In this document: positions 24,372 to 33,507 of the stretch, piece by piece
Position numbering within the stretch: position 1 is the first letter of the stretch
Layout: the number at the start of each line of letters is the position of its first letter
Source of the DNA: Tatumella ptyseos ATCC 33301
Lineage (GTDB): Bacteria; Pseudomonadota; Gammaproteobacteria; Enterobacterales; Enterobacteriaceae
DNA: 64,000 nucleotides
Direction of reading: 5' to 3'
NCBI RefSeq assembly: GCF_000735525.1
Contig: NZ_JMPR01000038.1
Span: 62,001 to 126,000, forward strand
Position numbers and translations under genes: made by a program
The notes under the pieces: generated by a model
Databases searched by the model: none
What the model saw: only the letters and a program-made list of their open reading frames with translations
What the model was told of the DNA's origin: nothing

Positions 24372-25866
24372 CACGCTGTTTTTTTTCGGGCAGATCTGCA
24401 TTTTGTGTGGCTCCTTTATCGTGAGCAGCATCGGAATCAAAGACCAGGCCGTGCTGGCGGTTAAATGAGGTTTCGCTCATACGCTGACGTTTAACCTCCT
24501 GCGGTGACTGTCCGCGTGCCCGGACCCACTCGGCCTCTGTGCCGGCGCCGCCACGGACAATCTGTTTCCAGGCCGTGGATTCTTTAACCGGGTCTATCCA
24601 GGGCATGACAGGTCCCATATAGACAGCATTGAAGAGAGAGGACCGGTCTACATCTGCCGGTATTTCAATGCCGCTGACTTCAAGCATCGAAATCCAGGCG
24701 CGATAGACAGGCCGGCTGTACTGACCGACAAACCATTGCTGGAGAACGTTGTACCCTTCGTAACTTTCCACCAGCTCCTGGCGCTGGGCGCTATAGGTGC
24801 CGTTATAGTCACGGGCGATGCTGGAGTAACTGCCGCGGGTGCCCGCCGCGACGGCACGAAGCTGGCCATTACGGTATTCATTCAGATGGGTATTTGGCCG
24901 GTCCGGCGCGACCATGCCCAGGTCCTCGCCGGGAGCCAGATCGTCATAAATCATGCCGGGAGAAATATCATAATGGTTACGTTTTTCCTCACCCGGCCGA
25001 TCAGGATCGTAGTTTGTGGCATCCCCGCGGCGGATAAAAAAACCCAGTGATGCCGCAATCCTGGCAGCAACCCGCTCTGATTCCTCATAATCTTTGATAT
25101 CAGCGAGGCGGGTAATGACCCCGTGCAGCAGGCTGACTCCGCGCAACTGATGAAGTCTTTTTCGCATGGCCAGGTGCAACATGCCTGAGGCCGGGATAGT
25201 CTTCATTTCACCGTAGCCTGGTAACCATTCGGCCGGATGGTTCTTATAAACGCGGTAGCCCACCGGTCGTCCCCAGGTGTTTATAACGATCCCCTGACGA
25301 ATACGCTGGTCTGAAACGCAGGTATTCAGTTCCAGCGGCACAAAGTCAGCTTCAAGCATTTCTATCGAGAGAGAAACCGGTGTGGAGTGGACAAGGCCTT
25401 TGATATTTCCGCGGACCAGCTGAGTGAATACTTCCCCGTCCCGTAAGGCAGAACGGAGTAACAGACGCTCAACTTCCGGACGGGTAAACATACCTGTCAC
25501 TTCCGGCCTGACGGACCATTCAGCCCATAACTGACTAAGGGTTCCGGCAAAGGCTTTATGCAGCCTGCCATGCCGGTCAAGCGGCTGGGGCTCTATCTGT
25601 ATACCGCGGGCGCCGATAACCCGTTCCTCCAGTTTGTCGAGAATACCGATAACAAGATCATGATTTTCATCCAGCCAGCGGGCCTGTTCACGCAGCGACT
25701 TCCCGGCTGCCATCACCGCCATATCGGCCCCGCGGCCTTCCCGCCTGGCCTTATGCAGACGGGTGGGCGTCGCAGCGTCATACGCCTGTAGGGTCAGCCG
25801 GTTTCTGGCACGCGCAACTGCCCAGCCCGGAGCAAGAGCACCGAGCGTTTTTTCAAAAATATTCAT
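24361..25866 (-). CDS. Portal protein (lambda GpB type)
   Basis: A 501-residue lambda-family portal, forming the dodecameric DNA channel. Landmarks are ARNRLTLQAYDAATPTRLHK at the N-terminus, DGEVFTQLVRG, LRGVSLLHGVITRLADIKDY and YSSIARDYNGTYSAQRQELV. Start ATG 25866 is 8 bp after gpW. Confidence 0.9.
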   Translation of the reverse strand: MNIFEKTLGALAPGWAVARARNRLTLQAYDAATPTRLHKARREGRGADMAVMAAGKSLREQARWLDENHDLVIGILDKLEERVIGARGIQIEPQPLDRHGRLHKAFAGTLSQLWAEWSVRPEVTGMFTRPEVERLLLRSALRDGEVFTQLVRGNIKGLVHSTPVSLSIEMLEADFVPLELNTCVSDQRIRQGIVINTWGRPVGYRVYKNHPAEWLPGYGEMKTIPASGMLHLAMRKRLHQLRGVSLLHGVITRLADIKDYEESERVAARIAASLGFFIRRGDATNYDPDRPGEEKRNHYDISPGMIYDDLAPGEDLGMVAPDRPNTHLNEYRNGQLRAVAAGTRGSYSSIARDYNGTYSAQRQELVESYEGYNVLQQWFVGQYSRPVYRAWISMLEVSGIEIPADVDRSSLFNAVYMGPVMPWIDPVKESTAWKQIVRGGAGTEAEWVRARGQSPQEVKRQRMSETSFNRQHGLVFDSDAAHDKGATQNADLPEKKQRDDD

Positions 25867-25874
25867 AGAGAGCC

Positions 25875-26090
25875 TTAACTGAACCGGGCCAGTTTCACGC
25901 CGGAGCCGGAGCGTTCTGCAAGTGACCACCGGCGTTCCCAGAACTGAAGTTCTGCGCGCAGAGCTGCGGGATCATGATTAGTGATCGCCCTGCCATTAAC
26001 ACCGGTAAAGGAGACAGCCTTTCCATCAAGAGTGTCCGTATAGGCCTGCCGCACCCGTTGCAGGGTGTCAAAGATTTCAGCTTTCGTCAT
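25875..26090 (-). CDS. Head-tail joining protein GpW (lambda type)
   Basis: A 71-residue lambda GpW homologue (MTKAEIFDTLQRVRQAYTDT, AALRAELQFWERR). It plugs the portal after packaging. ATG 26090 overlaps the terminase stop (ATGA); the longer frame runs into the terminase gene. Confidence 0.85.
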   Translation of the reverse strand: MTKAEIFDTLQRVRQAYTDTLDGKAVSFTGVNGRAITNHDPAALRAELQFWERRWSLAERSGSGVKLARFS

Positions 26091-28210
26091 AACCATGCAT
26101 TTCCTTCGCTGATCCCGAGCCACCCGGACTCCGTCACCGCAGGAGTAACCTGACGAACAGTGGACGTACCGGAAACCTGCAGCGCCGGCTTCAGCCCGGA
26201 GCTTTCCGGTTGGTCAGATGACAGGATATTTGGATTATTCAGTTGAGATCCGGCCCAGGCAGGCGGTGCGGACCAGTCGCGTATTTTGTCGTAACCACGC
26301 AGTACGACGACCGCATGGGTATAGCAGAACAGGTCAAAAGCCTCGTTATTGCCTTTCCCCGGTTTACGCCATTTCCCGTCCGGGCCTCTTTCCTCATAGG
26401 TCAGCTCATCGTAAAACCATTCTCCCAGCCACTTCGGAAAATGAAGATAGCCCGGGCCTGGCGTATCACGGGACAGGTTATTACTGAGCTGGTCTTTAAG
26501 TCTGTCCGTTTGCAGAAGATAAACCGGGACATCTCCCCGCGCCTGAGCCTTACGGTCACTTCGCCCTTCATTATCAGGATAGGTTTTCGTAATAAGCTTC
26601 TGACGGCGGGTACTGTCGCCTTTAATCAGAATCACCCTCTTCCCCAGACCGTTCTGCCGGCAGCGGCGCCACAGTCTGTAGGCATTATCGGTCACACCAT
26701 CCTCACCTCCGCTGTCGACGGCCATGGCCATCACTGGCATACGTCGCTGCGGCTCAGTCTGCAACGGATAGGTTTTGTTGAGCACATCTGAAATCAGCAA
26801 ATCCCAGTCCTCCGGATAAGCACCGGGATGCACAGGCAGTGCTTCTCCGTGTTCATCGCAGCGCAGGGAATACCGGATGTTGTAGCGGTCTATCAGCCAG
26901 CGTTCGTGGTTTTCCCCGTATCCGGTGATCTGAACAACGAACCGCCGTTTTTTACCGGCCTGCACATCAACGGCAGCCACCAGGAATCTGACCTGTGCCG
27001 GAACCTGGCGTTTAATACTCTCCTCCGCACGCGACATCAGCTCCTCAGAACGGCGCTGCTCGCCGGCTGATTTCGGCAGGTACGGTAATCCCCAGTCAGT
27101 GTTGATCACCGCTTTCAGGGTTTCTTCACTGCCGGTGGTTTCATACTCCTGTTCGGCACTGAGGAGTTTGTAAATAAGCTGGCTCCATGTCTGATACGCT
27201 GCTGCCGGTCCTTCCATCCAGAAAGAGGCAATCCGTGATCGCCTCGCCGTACCTCTCACGCTACCTTCACGGTCAATATGCTCCCCGTCCCGTAACCACA
27301 CACCCCGGATATTAAGGTCCCGTTTCATCTCCGGCGGAATGATCCCCTGACAGGAAGGACAGATGAGACAGGCCTTCTCACCCGCAATTAACGGGTCAGG
27401 CTCTCCGCTGTAACCTCCCATATTCGCCATCGATGGCTGAAAGTATTCGCTGCAGTGCGGGCATTGCCAGTACCAGCGACGGCGGTCCCCGCGGTTATAC
27501 AGGGAAAGAATACCCGTCGCGGGGGGTGCTTCATGCGGTGTGGAAGGTCTCCAGCGCGGATCACGGATGTCTCTGCCGGGCGAGCTTTCGGCAAGCGTCA
27601 TGCCGGCGGACATAAAGGTCGTTGTACGCTTAGAGGCCAGAGAGAATCCATCGCCTTCCCCGTCGATATCTTCGGGAAAACGGTCATAGTCCGTCAGGGC
27701 AACACATTTGAAATCTGAGGATGACATGACATTCACTGATGGCCATCCGATTTTCAGGAAACTTCCGGACAGAAAGTATTTGTCATGCACATTGTTATCG
27801 TTGCTTCTGGGGCTCAGACACTTCCTGACTTCCGGACTGCACCTGAAGGTTCTGGCCAGACGCTTTTTGGAATGCTCCTGGGCCTTATCCTGGGTCATCT
27901 GAACCAGCAACATATCTGACGGGTCGCAGACAATGTTATAGATCACCCAGCCGTCAATCAGGGCAATGGTTTTACCGGTACGTGAGGGCCCGACGAAGAT
28001 CACAGCATCGTAGGAACGGGAGGCCAGACAGTTCATCGCTTCTGTCATGTAAGGTGCCACCAGCGGGTCCCAGGGAACTGAGTTCCCGCCTGATGTGGGG
28101 ACTCGCATATACTCTGCCACAGCTTCAGCCACCGGTATCCGCCGCGGCGCCCTGATAAGCAGACCGGTATCCTGTCTGATGGTTCCGGCGCAGGCATGTA
28201 CCGTCATCAC
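26087..28210 (-). CDS. Terminase large subunit (GpA)
   Basis: A 707-residue lambda GpA-type terminase, which cuts concatemers at cos and drives DNA packaging. The Walker A-like segment VGPSRTGKT lies near residue 75. A CPHC...CPSC zinc element is at ~250-290 and the nuclease-domain start VAAVDVQAG near 410. Length is normal for the family. It overlaps Nu1 and GpW by 4 bp. Confidence 0.9.
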   Translation of the reverse strand: MMTVHACAGTIRQDTGLLIRAPRRIPVAEAVAEYMRVPTSGGNSVPWDPLVAPYMTEAMNCLASRSYDAVIFVGPSRTGKTIALIDGWVIYNIVCDPSDMLLVQMTQDKAQEHSKKRLARTFRCSPEVRKCLSPRSNDNNVHDKYFLSGSFLKIGWPSVNVMSSSDFKCVALTDYDRFPEDIDGEGDGFSLASKRTTTFMSAGMTLAESSPGRDIRDPRWRPSTPHEAPPATGILSLYNRGDRRRWYWQCPHCSEYFQPSMANMGGYSGEPDPLIAGEKACLICPSCQGIIPPEMKRDLNIRGVWLRDGEHIDREGSVRGTARRSRIASFWMEGPAAAYQTWSQLIYKLLSAEQEYETTGSEETLKAVINTDWGLPYLPKSAGEQRRSEELMSRAEESIKRQVPAQVRFLVAAVDVQAGKKRRFVVQITGYGENHERWLIDRYNIRYSLRCDEHGEALPVHPGAYPEDWDLLISDVLNKTYPLQTEPQRRMPVMAMAVDSGGEDGVTDNAYRLWRRCRQNGLGKRVILIKGDSTRRQKLITKTYPDNEGRSDRKAQARGDVPVYLLQTDRLKDQLSNNLSRDTPGPGYLHFPKWLGEWFYDELTYEERGPDGKWRKPGKGNNEAFDLFCYTHAVVVLRGYDKIRDWSAPPAWAGSQLNNPNILSSDQPESSGLKPALQVSGTSTVRQVTPAVTESGWLGISEGNAWL

Positions 28211-28695
28211 TCCTCCTCCGGTGTAACCTCCTCTGGCGGGTCGGTGATGATCCTGCGGGCAATTTCATCACGTAAATCATCAATAATTTCCTGCACCCTG
28301 CAGACTGCATCGGGTGACAGGGCACAGTCACGTTCCAGAATATCCGGTAAGGTCTCGAGCACCTGGATCATCGCTTTCGCCATATCCGCAAACTCGCGGG
28401 CAACATCAGCCGCCGGCAGCAATTCACCGACTTCCTGCTCAAACTTCAGGCGCTCCCTCTCTGACTGATACCAGGCCTTGCGGTCCTGAGGAACCATCTC
28501 GCCTTCAGCAACCGGAGGCGGCATTTTCATCAGTTCCCCCAGCACTGCAGTCAGTAAATACAGGCGAAGATTTGTGTCATTGCCCCCGACCGGACGGACA
28601 TTTTTCAGTCGTGCAGCGACTGTCTGGCGATGAACTCCGGACAGCGTGGCTAACTGACTGATGTTAAGAGTCAGATGCTTTAATTCACTGTCCAT
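28207..28695 (-). CDS. Terminase small subunit (Nu1-like)
   Basis: A 162-residue DNA-recognition subunit with an N-terminal HTH (NISQLATLSGVHRQTVAARL near residue 10) and a C-terminal helical part that contacts GpA. The ATG at 28695 has CGGAG 6 bp upstream; the longer frame has no ribosome-binding site. Confidence 0.85.
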   Translation of the reverse strand: MDSELKHLTLNISQLATLSGVHRQTVAARLKNVRPVGGNDTNLRLYLLTAVLGELMKMPPPVAEGEMVPQDRKAWYQSERERLKFEQEVGELLPAADVAREFADMAKAMIQVLETLPDILERDCALSPDAVCRVQEIIDDLRDEIARRIITDPPEEVTPEEE

Positions 28696-28738
28696 AATGC
28701 ACTCCGGTGGTGAACAAAATTTAACCAGTTTCGACACT

Positions 28739-28942
28739 GGCTATTTTTTAAATCATTAAATTCATAGGATTACACTGGTGGTGATGATGAAAAAAAATGC
28801 AAAAAATTGCCTTTTTCCGCGCGGTACTCCCCCCCCGGTGGAAGGATCCCGGGGAGGACCCGTGAGGAAAATTAATGACTTATCAAATAGATTTAGTTAG
28901 CTTTAGTTATGAGAGATAACTCTTGATATAGCGAGGCCATAT
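28739..28942. other. Possible cos region
   Basis: About 200 bp upstream of Nu1, where lambda-type phages carry cos. It has an A-rich stretch, then CGCGCGGTACTCCCCCCCC and an imperfect dyad with CCCGGGGAGG near 28815-28862. Position is the main argument; the exact nick site cannot be read. Confidence 0.35.
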
Positions 28943-29311
28943 TTGGAAATGAAAAAGATAGTGCACAGCCTGGAATTACTGCTTAATCTGATTACAAAGT
29001 CCTGTGGTGTAATTGCATGCTATGGTGCAGTTATAGCACTGGCTATTTTTTACCCTATCAGATCAGCCCAGGTACATAACAGCTATGCCCATCTGGTTGC
29101 ATTAATTTTTTACCCAGCAGCAGCTATACTGGCGTTTATATGTGCAGCCCAAATAATTACTATCTATTATAAAGAGTTTTACAATAAAAATAAATTTGAA
29201 GGAAATGCCAGTAATTTATTTTTCAATATAACTGGCTTAGTAATCATTCTATTCCTGGTAATACTAATTATGGTTATTCCACTATTATCTGTTTACCAAG
29301 AATTCAGATAA
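28943..29311 (+). CDS. Small membrane protein, phage moron
   Basis: A ~122-residue protein with three or four predicted membrane segments (residues ~20-38, 48-70, 93-118). It is AT-rich, on the opposite strand and next to cos. The start is TTG 28943 (GAGG 6 bp upstream) or ATG 28949. The family is not recognised. Such single-gene membrane morons often act in superinfection exclusion or serum resistance, but nothing here shows which. Confidence 0.6.
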   Translation: MEMKKIVHSLELLLNLITKSCGVIACYGAVIALAIFYPIRSAQVHNSYAHLVALIFYPAAAILAFICAAQIITIYYKEFYNKNKFEGNASNLFFNITGLVIILFLVILIMVIPLLSVYQEFR

Positions 29312-29463
29312 CGGGACTGTAACATCCAACATCATTTGATATCAATTAGCCAGAATTGATGAGGCATTAAGTTGATGAAGCAATGAAAAGGTATCTGTAC
29401 AGGGTGCCCGGAAAGCTTTGTATGTGTTGTTTCATCACTTAAAGAAAGAATTCCTTATGTGAC

Positions 29464-29988
29464 TCAGCCAGTAATGACTCTCTTCCTGTACTCAACCGCC
29501 ATGCGGATGATCGCGGCCATTTTTATTTCATTTTTCTGGAAGGAGTGTCCTTCCGGATCTTCTGCTAACTCAAGAACGTAAAAGTGATGTATTCCATTCC
29601 ACTGAAAGTATGAGTAAAAAAGCAGAGTATCGCAGGAACGCCGTGACTGGGCCCGTGCCAGCCAGGAGTTTAGTTCGGTATCAGTATGACCATCAAAGAC
29701 ATGTACATGATGAAGCTGTTCGTTCTTTGCTGCAGGCTTGGGGAAATGGTTAGGTTTATCCTTCCCAAAGAAATCAACAATCGTCAGATATTCCATCTGG
29801 ACAGACATGTCAGGCGCGGGAAGATTACCTAAATCAGCGCTCTGCATTTTGTAATCAATGAATCCGTCATAGAGTTCGGTGAATCCACCAGCCGAACCCA
29901 TTCTGTGTGACATCGTCTGGCTTACATCAAAAACCAGACGATGTCCGTCGTCAGAGATAACATTCCTGAGGAAAACCTCATCTCCCAT
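29464..29988 (-). CDS. YafO-family toxin (mRNA interferase-like)
   Basis: A 174-residue protein whose C-terminal ~130 residues resemble YafO, a ribosome-dependent mRNA-cutting toxin (FIDYKMQS, HHVHVFDGHTDTEL, CDTLLFYSYF and KMAAIIRMAVEYRKR). The N-terminus is ~40 residues longer than E. coli YafO (132 residues). The ATG overlaps the stop of a 50-codon gene (TGATG), so a small partner is translated with it. The assignment is by pattern. Confidence 0.6.
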   Translation of the reverse strand: MGDEVFLRNVISDDGHRLVFDVSQTMSHRMGSAGGFTELYDGFIDYKMQSADLGNLPAPDMSVQMEYLTIVDFFGKDKPNHFPKPAAKNEQLHHVHVFDGHTDTELNSWLARAQSRRSCDTLLFYSYFQWNGIHHFYVLELAEDPEGHSFQKNEIKMAAIIRMAVEYRKRVITG

Positions 29989-30137
29989 CAGGATGATGCC
30001 TTACACACTTTTTTCTCAGTATCACTCTGTACCGGGGAAGCAGGAACACGCTGAGCCCTTACAGTTTCAGCAATACGAAACATCTTCTCACGACTGCTGC
30101 TTTCCGCACCCGGATTCTGTTTTGCTGGTTTACTCAT
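29988..30137 (-). CDS. 49-residue protein coupled to the YafO-like toxin, possible antitoxin
   Basis: A short basic frame (MSKPAKQNPGAESSSREKMF, RIAETVRAQRVP) with an excellent AAGGAGG ribosome-binding site and a stop overlapping the toxin start. It is not YafN-like by eye. The geometry is that of an antitoxin, but it could also be a leader peptide for coupled translation. Confidence 0.5.
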   Translation of the reverse strand: MSKPAKQNPGAESSSREKMFRIAETVRAQRVPASPVQSDTEKKVCKASS

Positions 30138-30252
30138 AAAACCTCCTTACGGGGACAATACTCACAGGCAATGGGGATCCTTGTGAATAATGCATAGCGA
30201 GTAAAATTTGCACAATTATAACACACCATTCAGGCCTAAAAAATCCCCCTAA

Positions 30253-31395
30253 TCAGTCCCTGAAATGCTGTGCAAGATGTTTCAGTTTCCCCGGAGCTAC
30301 ACCTAATAGTCTGCCTGCATCCCGGAGCAATACTCTTCCACTCAGGGCTTCATCCAGAACAGCTCTGCAGAAAGGCTGGCTGTTTCTGTCCTGTATCACA
30401 GCGTAAAATTCATCCGGCCCTGCCTCTGAAGCCCTGTAATCTTTTAACAAGGACAAATAATAACGCCGGTAGTCCTCATACATCACCAGTTGCAGGTCAT
30501 ATGCTCTCCGGACGACCACATAACGACTGACATGAAAACACCTGGCCAGAGCAGCCACGTTTTCCTCTGTTGTGTGCTCCGGCTTCCATAATGCTCTCAT
30601 GTCAGCACCCGGCATAAGAAAATCTCCTGCCACCTGATTACAGAACTTCTCAGTATTATGCTCATCGTGAACACCGACAGAAGAGATACCGCTCATACCA
30701 ATCCATAAGTGAGTCAGTTCATGTATCAGCGTAAAGAGCCTGGCAGATGGTGCATCAGCCAGGTTGATAAAAATGACAGGGGCCAGGGGATCACTGATCG
30801 CAAAACCCCTGAACTCTTTAACGCTGAGAGGCCTGTGAGTATTGCTATCGACGATGCCGCTGCGCATAACAAGAATACCGGCATTTTCTGCGGAGTGAAT
30901 AATTCTGCGCTGATACTCTTCCCACGTCATAGCGCCCGGATCAACTCCGTCAGGAAAAAGAAAAGCTTTTATGACCTCAGCCACCTTCTCCGGCGGAGAG
31001 TCCATACTGACAGAGCCAATAAACGTTAATACAGGCGCGTCCTGCTCTTTCAGATACTCTTTGTACCACTCCTGCCGGAGCACTACAGCAACAATGGTAT
31101 CCCTGAGATTAACGCTGATTTTTCCCTGTATACCTCTGTCAGATACCGTTCTCAGATCCGGTAATGGCACAGATTCATCCGGCGGATAAGGTAAGAACAG
31201 ATAGCCAAAGGGTATATACAATTGGTCCGCTAATTTCTGTGCCTGCATGAACGTCGGCTTATCCTGGCCCGTGAGCCAGCGCTGTATTTTTTCAGGGGCA
31301 GCACCGGTGATCCCGGACAGTTCCTCAACAGACACCTCTGCCCGTTCCTGTGCCCGGGAAAGCATTTTGGGGTTGATATAAGCTAAATCTGCCAT
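30253..31395 (-). CDS. XRE-ImmA/IrrE metallopeptidase regulator
   Basis: A 380-residue protein. The N-terminus has an XRE-type HTH (EELSGITGAAPEKIQRWL, residues ~24-42). The centre has a zinc peptidase domain with HELTH at 225-229 and a downstream Glu near 245 (NTEKFCNQVAGDFLMP). ImmA/IrrE proteins cleave repressors or antitoxins. The family often pairs with small toxins, so it may act on the YafO-like pair or on the phage repressor; that is inference. Start ATG 31395. Confidence 0.8.
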   Translation of the reverse strand: MADLAYINPKMLSRAQERAEVSVEELSGITGAAPEKIQRWLTGQDKPTFMQAQKLADQLYIPFGYLFLPYPPDESVPLPDLRTVSDRGIQGKISVNLRDTIVAVVLRQEWYKEYLKEQDAPVLTFIGSVSMDSPPEKVAEVIKAFLFPDGVDPGAMTWEEYQRRIIHSAENAGILVMRSGIVDSNTHRPLSVKEFRGFAISDPLAPVIFINLADAPSARLFTLIHELTHLWIGMSGISSVGVHDEHNTEKFCNQVAGDFLMPGADMRALWKPEHTTEENVAALARCFHVSRYVVVRRAYDLQLVMYEDYRRYYLSLLKDYRASEAGPDEFYAVIQDRNSQPFCRAVLDEALSGRVLLRDAGRLLGVAPGKLKHLAQHFRD

Positions 31396-31489
31396 AAGGG
31401 TGCATCCGGTACTCAACAGAGTATTTATTGAGCTAATACTATAAGAAACCAGCGGCGTCTCCACGGACCTCAGTCACCTTCCGGGAAAT

Positions 31490-32023
31490 TTAATTGCTGC
31501 TATGGGTTCCCCCATTTACGGATTGTATTTCTCTGACAGAGGCAAGCTGGTGGTTCGCTTTTTCTATCGCAGCCAGTAGCGGTGCTATCCATAACACCGC
31601 CTGACAATATGTCAGCCTGCCGGAGGAAGCGGCACCAGTACCGGAGCGGTCAGTGCGGCTGGCAGAGGCTGGCAGGGCTGCGGTACGTAAACGGTACGTG
31701 GTGCGGAGCAGCCCGTCAGCAATATCAGCAGGGATAGCATAGTCACAGCTTTTTTCGCGCCTGAGGATAGTTCTGTATTCAATGACGTTCTCCTGTGAGC
31801 GGGCGTCTGTGCCGGCTGCTGCCGTGACTGAATCTGCAGCCACCTTATTGTACAGCGATACTATCTCTGCCTGACGCGCGATAACCTTACCCTGCAAAAC
31901 GGCTTGCGCCTCTGCATTGTCTGCCCGTTTTACGGCCGTTCTGTAGCATGCGCTCATCACTGCAGTTCCCAGCAGTGAGGCCACCAGTACCGACAGCATT
32001 ATCGCCATCAGCTTAATATTCAT
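31490..32023 (-). CDS. Rz: Rz-like inner-membrane spanin
   Basis: A 177-residue i-spanin: an N-terminal membrane anchor (MAIMLSVLVASLLGTAVMSA), a helical periplasmic part, CDYAIPADIADGLLRTTYRL, and the ending LTYCQAVLWIAPLLAAIEKA. It works with the embedded Rz1 to fuse inner and outer membranes at lysis. It overlaps the endolysin by 4 bp. Confidence 0.8.
   Translation of the reverse strand: MNIKLMAIMLSVLVASLLGTAVMSACYRTAVKRADNAEAQAVLQGKVIARQAEIVSLYNKVAADSVTAAAGTDARSQENVIEYRTILRREKSCDYAIPADIADGLLRTTYRLRTAALPASASRTDRSGTGAASSGRLTYCQAVLWIAPLLAAIEKANHQLASVREIQSVNGGTHSSN
31612..31740 (-). CDS. Rz1: Rz1-like outer-membrane lipoprotein spanin, embedded in Rz
   Basis: A 42-residue frame inside Rz, in another frame: MLSLLILLTGCSAPRTVYVP followed by a proline-rich tail (QPCQPLP, LVPLPPAG). 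LLTGC is a lipobox with Cys at residue 11; the proline richness is typical of Rz1. The start is ATG 31740 or the GTG two codons earlier. Nested Rz/Rz1 pairs are the norm in lambdoid phages. Confidence 0.8.
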   Translation of the reverse strand: MLSLLILLTGCSAPRTVYVPQPCQPLPAALTAPVLVPLPPAG

Positions 32024-32649
32024 CCGGCTTCCCCGTTCACCGTTATGTGACTCAAAGCCCGCTGATAGCGTTCAGTCCTTTCCTTCAGCCCCTTCCTGCC
32101 CCCGTTAATCAGCAGTGTCACGCTGAGTATGTCGCCCGGGCATTGCAGACAACCCCGGCAGGCATAAAACCAGGCTGCAGAACGGGCAGCTTCGGTGTCT
32201 CTTTCAAGCAACTCAGGCATAGAAACCAGATCCAGATTCAGCGCTGTACCACAGGCCGTGTAATTATCGCGGCCGGTGATTTGTATCAGCCCGCGACCGC
32301 GGTATTTCCAGCCATCGTCTTTATACCGGTTACCCATTCTGTTCTGATACACCAGTGCAGCAATCGCTGCCTGCTGCGCCGGCTTTCCCCGTTTCCGGCC
32401 CAGCATTTGTGCCTGATACGTGGTTATCCGTCTTCCGAAGGTTGTCAGTAATGCCTCAGGGGTATAGTTAAAGCTCTCCAGAAGCTGCCGGAATCCTCCT
32501 GACTCGTGCCCTGTCTGGGCGATAAACATTGCCTGGTCCCGGGGTGTCTGTATCCCGAATTCTTCCATTGCAGCCATGACCGGCCGAAACCAGCGCACAG
32601 CGAGTCCGGCGCTGATACCAGCCGCCATCCGAAATTGTTCCTGTTCCAT
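32020..32649 (-). CDS. GH19-family endolysin
   Basis: A 209-residue muramidase/chitinase-like lysin of glycoside hydrolase family 19. Conserved parts are FIAQTGHESGGF near residue 38 (catalytic Glu in HES), YRGRGLIQITGRDNY near 120 and SAAWFYACRGC. It has no signal peptide, so it needs the holins. Start ATG 32649 with GAGG upstream; the longer frame overlaps the holin gene. Confidence 0.9.
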   Translation of the reverse strand: MEQEQFRMAAGISAGLAVRWFRPVMAAMEEFGIQTPRDQAMFIAQTGHESGGFRQLLESFNYTPEALLTTFGRRITTYQAQMLGRKRGKPAQQAAIAALVYQNRMGNRYKDDGWKYRGRGLIQITGRDNYTACGTALNLDLVSMPELLERDTEAARSAAWFYACRGCLQCPGDILSVTLLINGGRKGLKERTERYQRALSHITVNGEAG

Positions 32650-32651
32650 GG

Positions 32652-32933
32652 TCAGAGCCTCAAAGGAGAGAGTAACCGTGCAATATTTCCTCTGGCACGG
32701 CATACCGCTATACAGATAACAGAATTAACCAGTACCACCGGCCAGTGTGTTCCGGTGTAGTGTCCTGACAGATAACCGATAGGGATGCTGCCGTAGATCA
32801 TCACCACAGCCCAGGCTATCAGTGAGATAAAAGGCCGGTACCGGTGCCCCTGCTTTTTCCAGAACATCAGAACGATGACTATCACCATACTCAGCAGCGC
32901 ATTGCACAGTGCAGGCCAGTTATGAATCTGCAT
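32652..32933 (-). CDS. Small holin-family membrane protein
   Basis: A 93-residue protein with three hydrophobic segments (~12-28, 38-56, 66-80), placed between endolysin and a second membrane protein. It looks like a class I/III holin or antiholin. ATG 32933 has GGAGG upstream; a GTG at 32948 adds five residues. Confidence 0.7.
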   Translation of the reverse strand: MQIHNWPALCNALLSMVIVIVLMFWKKQGHRYRPFISLIAWAVVMIYGSIPIGYLSGHYTGTHWPVVLVNSVICIAVCRARGNIARLLSPLRL

Positions 32934-33303
32934 TGCCTCCCCCTCCACGCATCCGGGTCAGAATCTGAGCGATACTTCCGTTACTCAGTGATGTCAGAAA
33001 GCGGATAGCCACTGCCGCCACTATGACAGCCCCGAGTGCATCCAGCGGGTGATCCCGGTAACCGGTCCATTGCTGAAGCTTTGAACCCACCAGCCCGGAA
33101 CCCATTATTCCCGCAGCCCAGGACACCAGAAAATAAGCCACCTGCTTCAGATGCCCGAGACCAGGTGAAGACGCGACATAAAACGTTGCACCGGCGAACG
33201 CACCAAACAGTACGCCGTAATCAGCACCGGTAAGCAGACCATACAAACTGACTCCGGTCAGTGCCGCAGTTGCAGCTCCGGTACCGGATATGGGTTCGGA
33301 CAT
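32920..33303 (-). CDS. Holin/antiholin membrane protein
   Basis: A 127-residue protein with hydrophobic stretches at ~8-24, 30-46, 55-75 and 87-105, ending in a Gly-rich tail. It overlaps the smaller membrane gene by 14 bp. Two membrane genes plus GH19 lysin plus Rz/Rz1 make a full lysis cassette; which of the two forms the hole is not clear. Confidence 0.7.
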   Translation of the reverse strand: MSEPISGTGAATAALTGVSLYGLLTGADYGVLFGAFAGATFYVASSPGLGHLKQVAYFLVSWAAGIMGSGLVGSKLQQWTGYRDHPLDALGAVIVAAVAIRFLTSLSNGSIAQILTRMRGGGGNADS

Positions 33304-33507
33304 GATGTCCCCTCAATAGCTGTGAATCCTCTCAGAATGAGGGGAAATGTGTGTGGTTTTGTTGGAGTGTGGGGATTAAAACGATGATAAGCGGTGTGGC
33401 GAAGTAACCACTCTTATCACGTTAGACTATTTTTTGCGGACCGAGATAATGTTTTTTTTCAGTAAAACAGGTATTTTTAAAGAAAATTAAACCAGAGTGA
33501 GTTAAGG

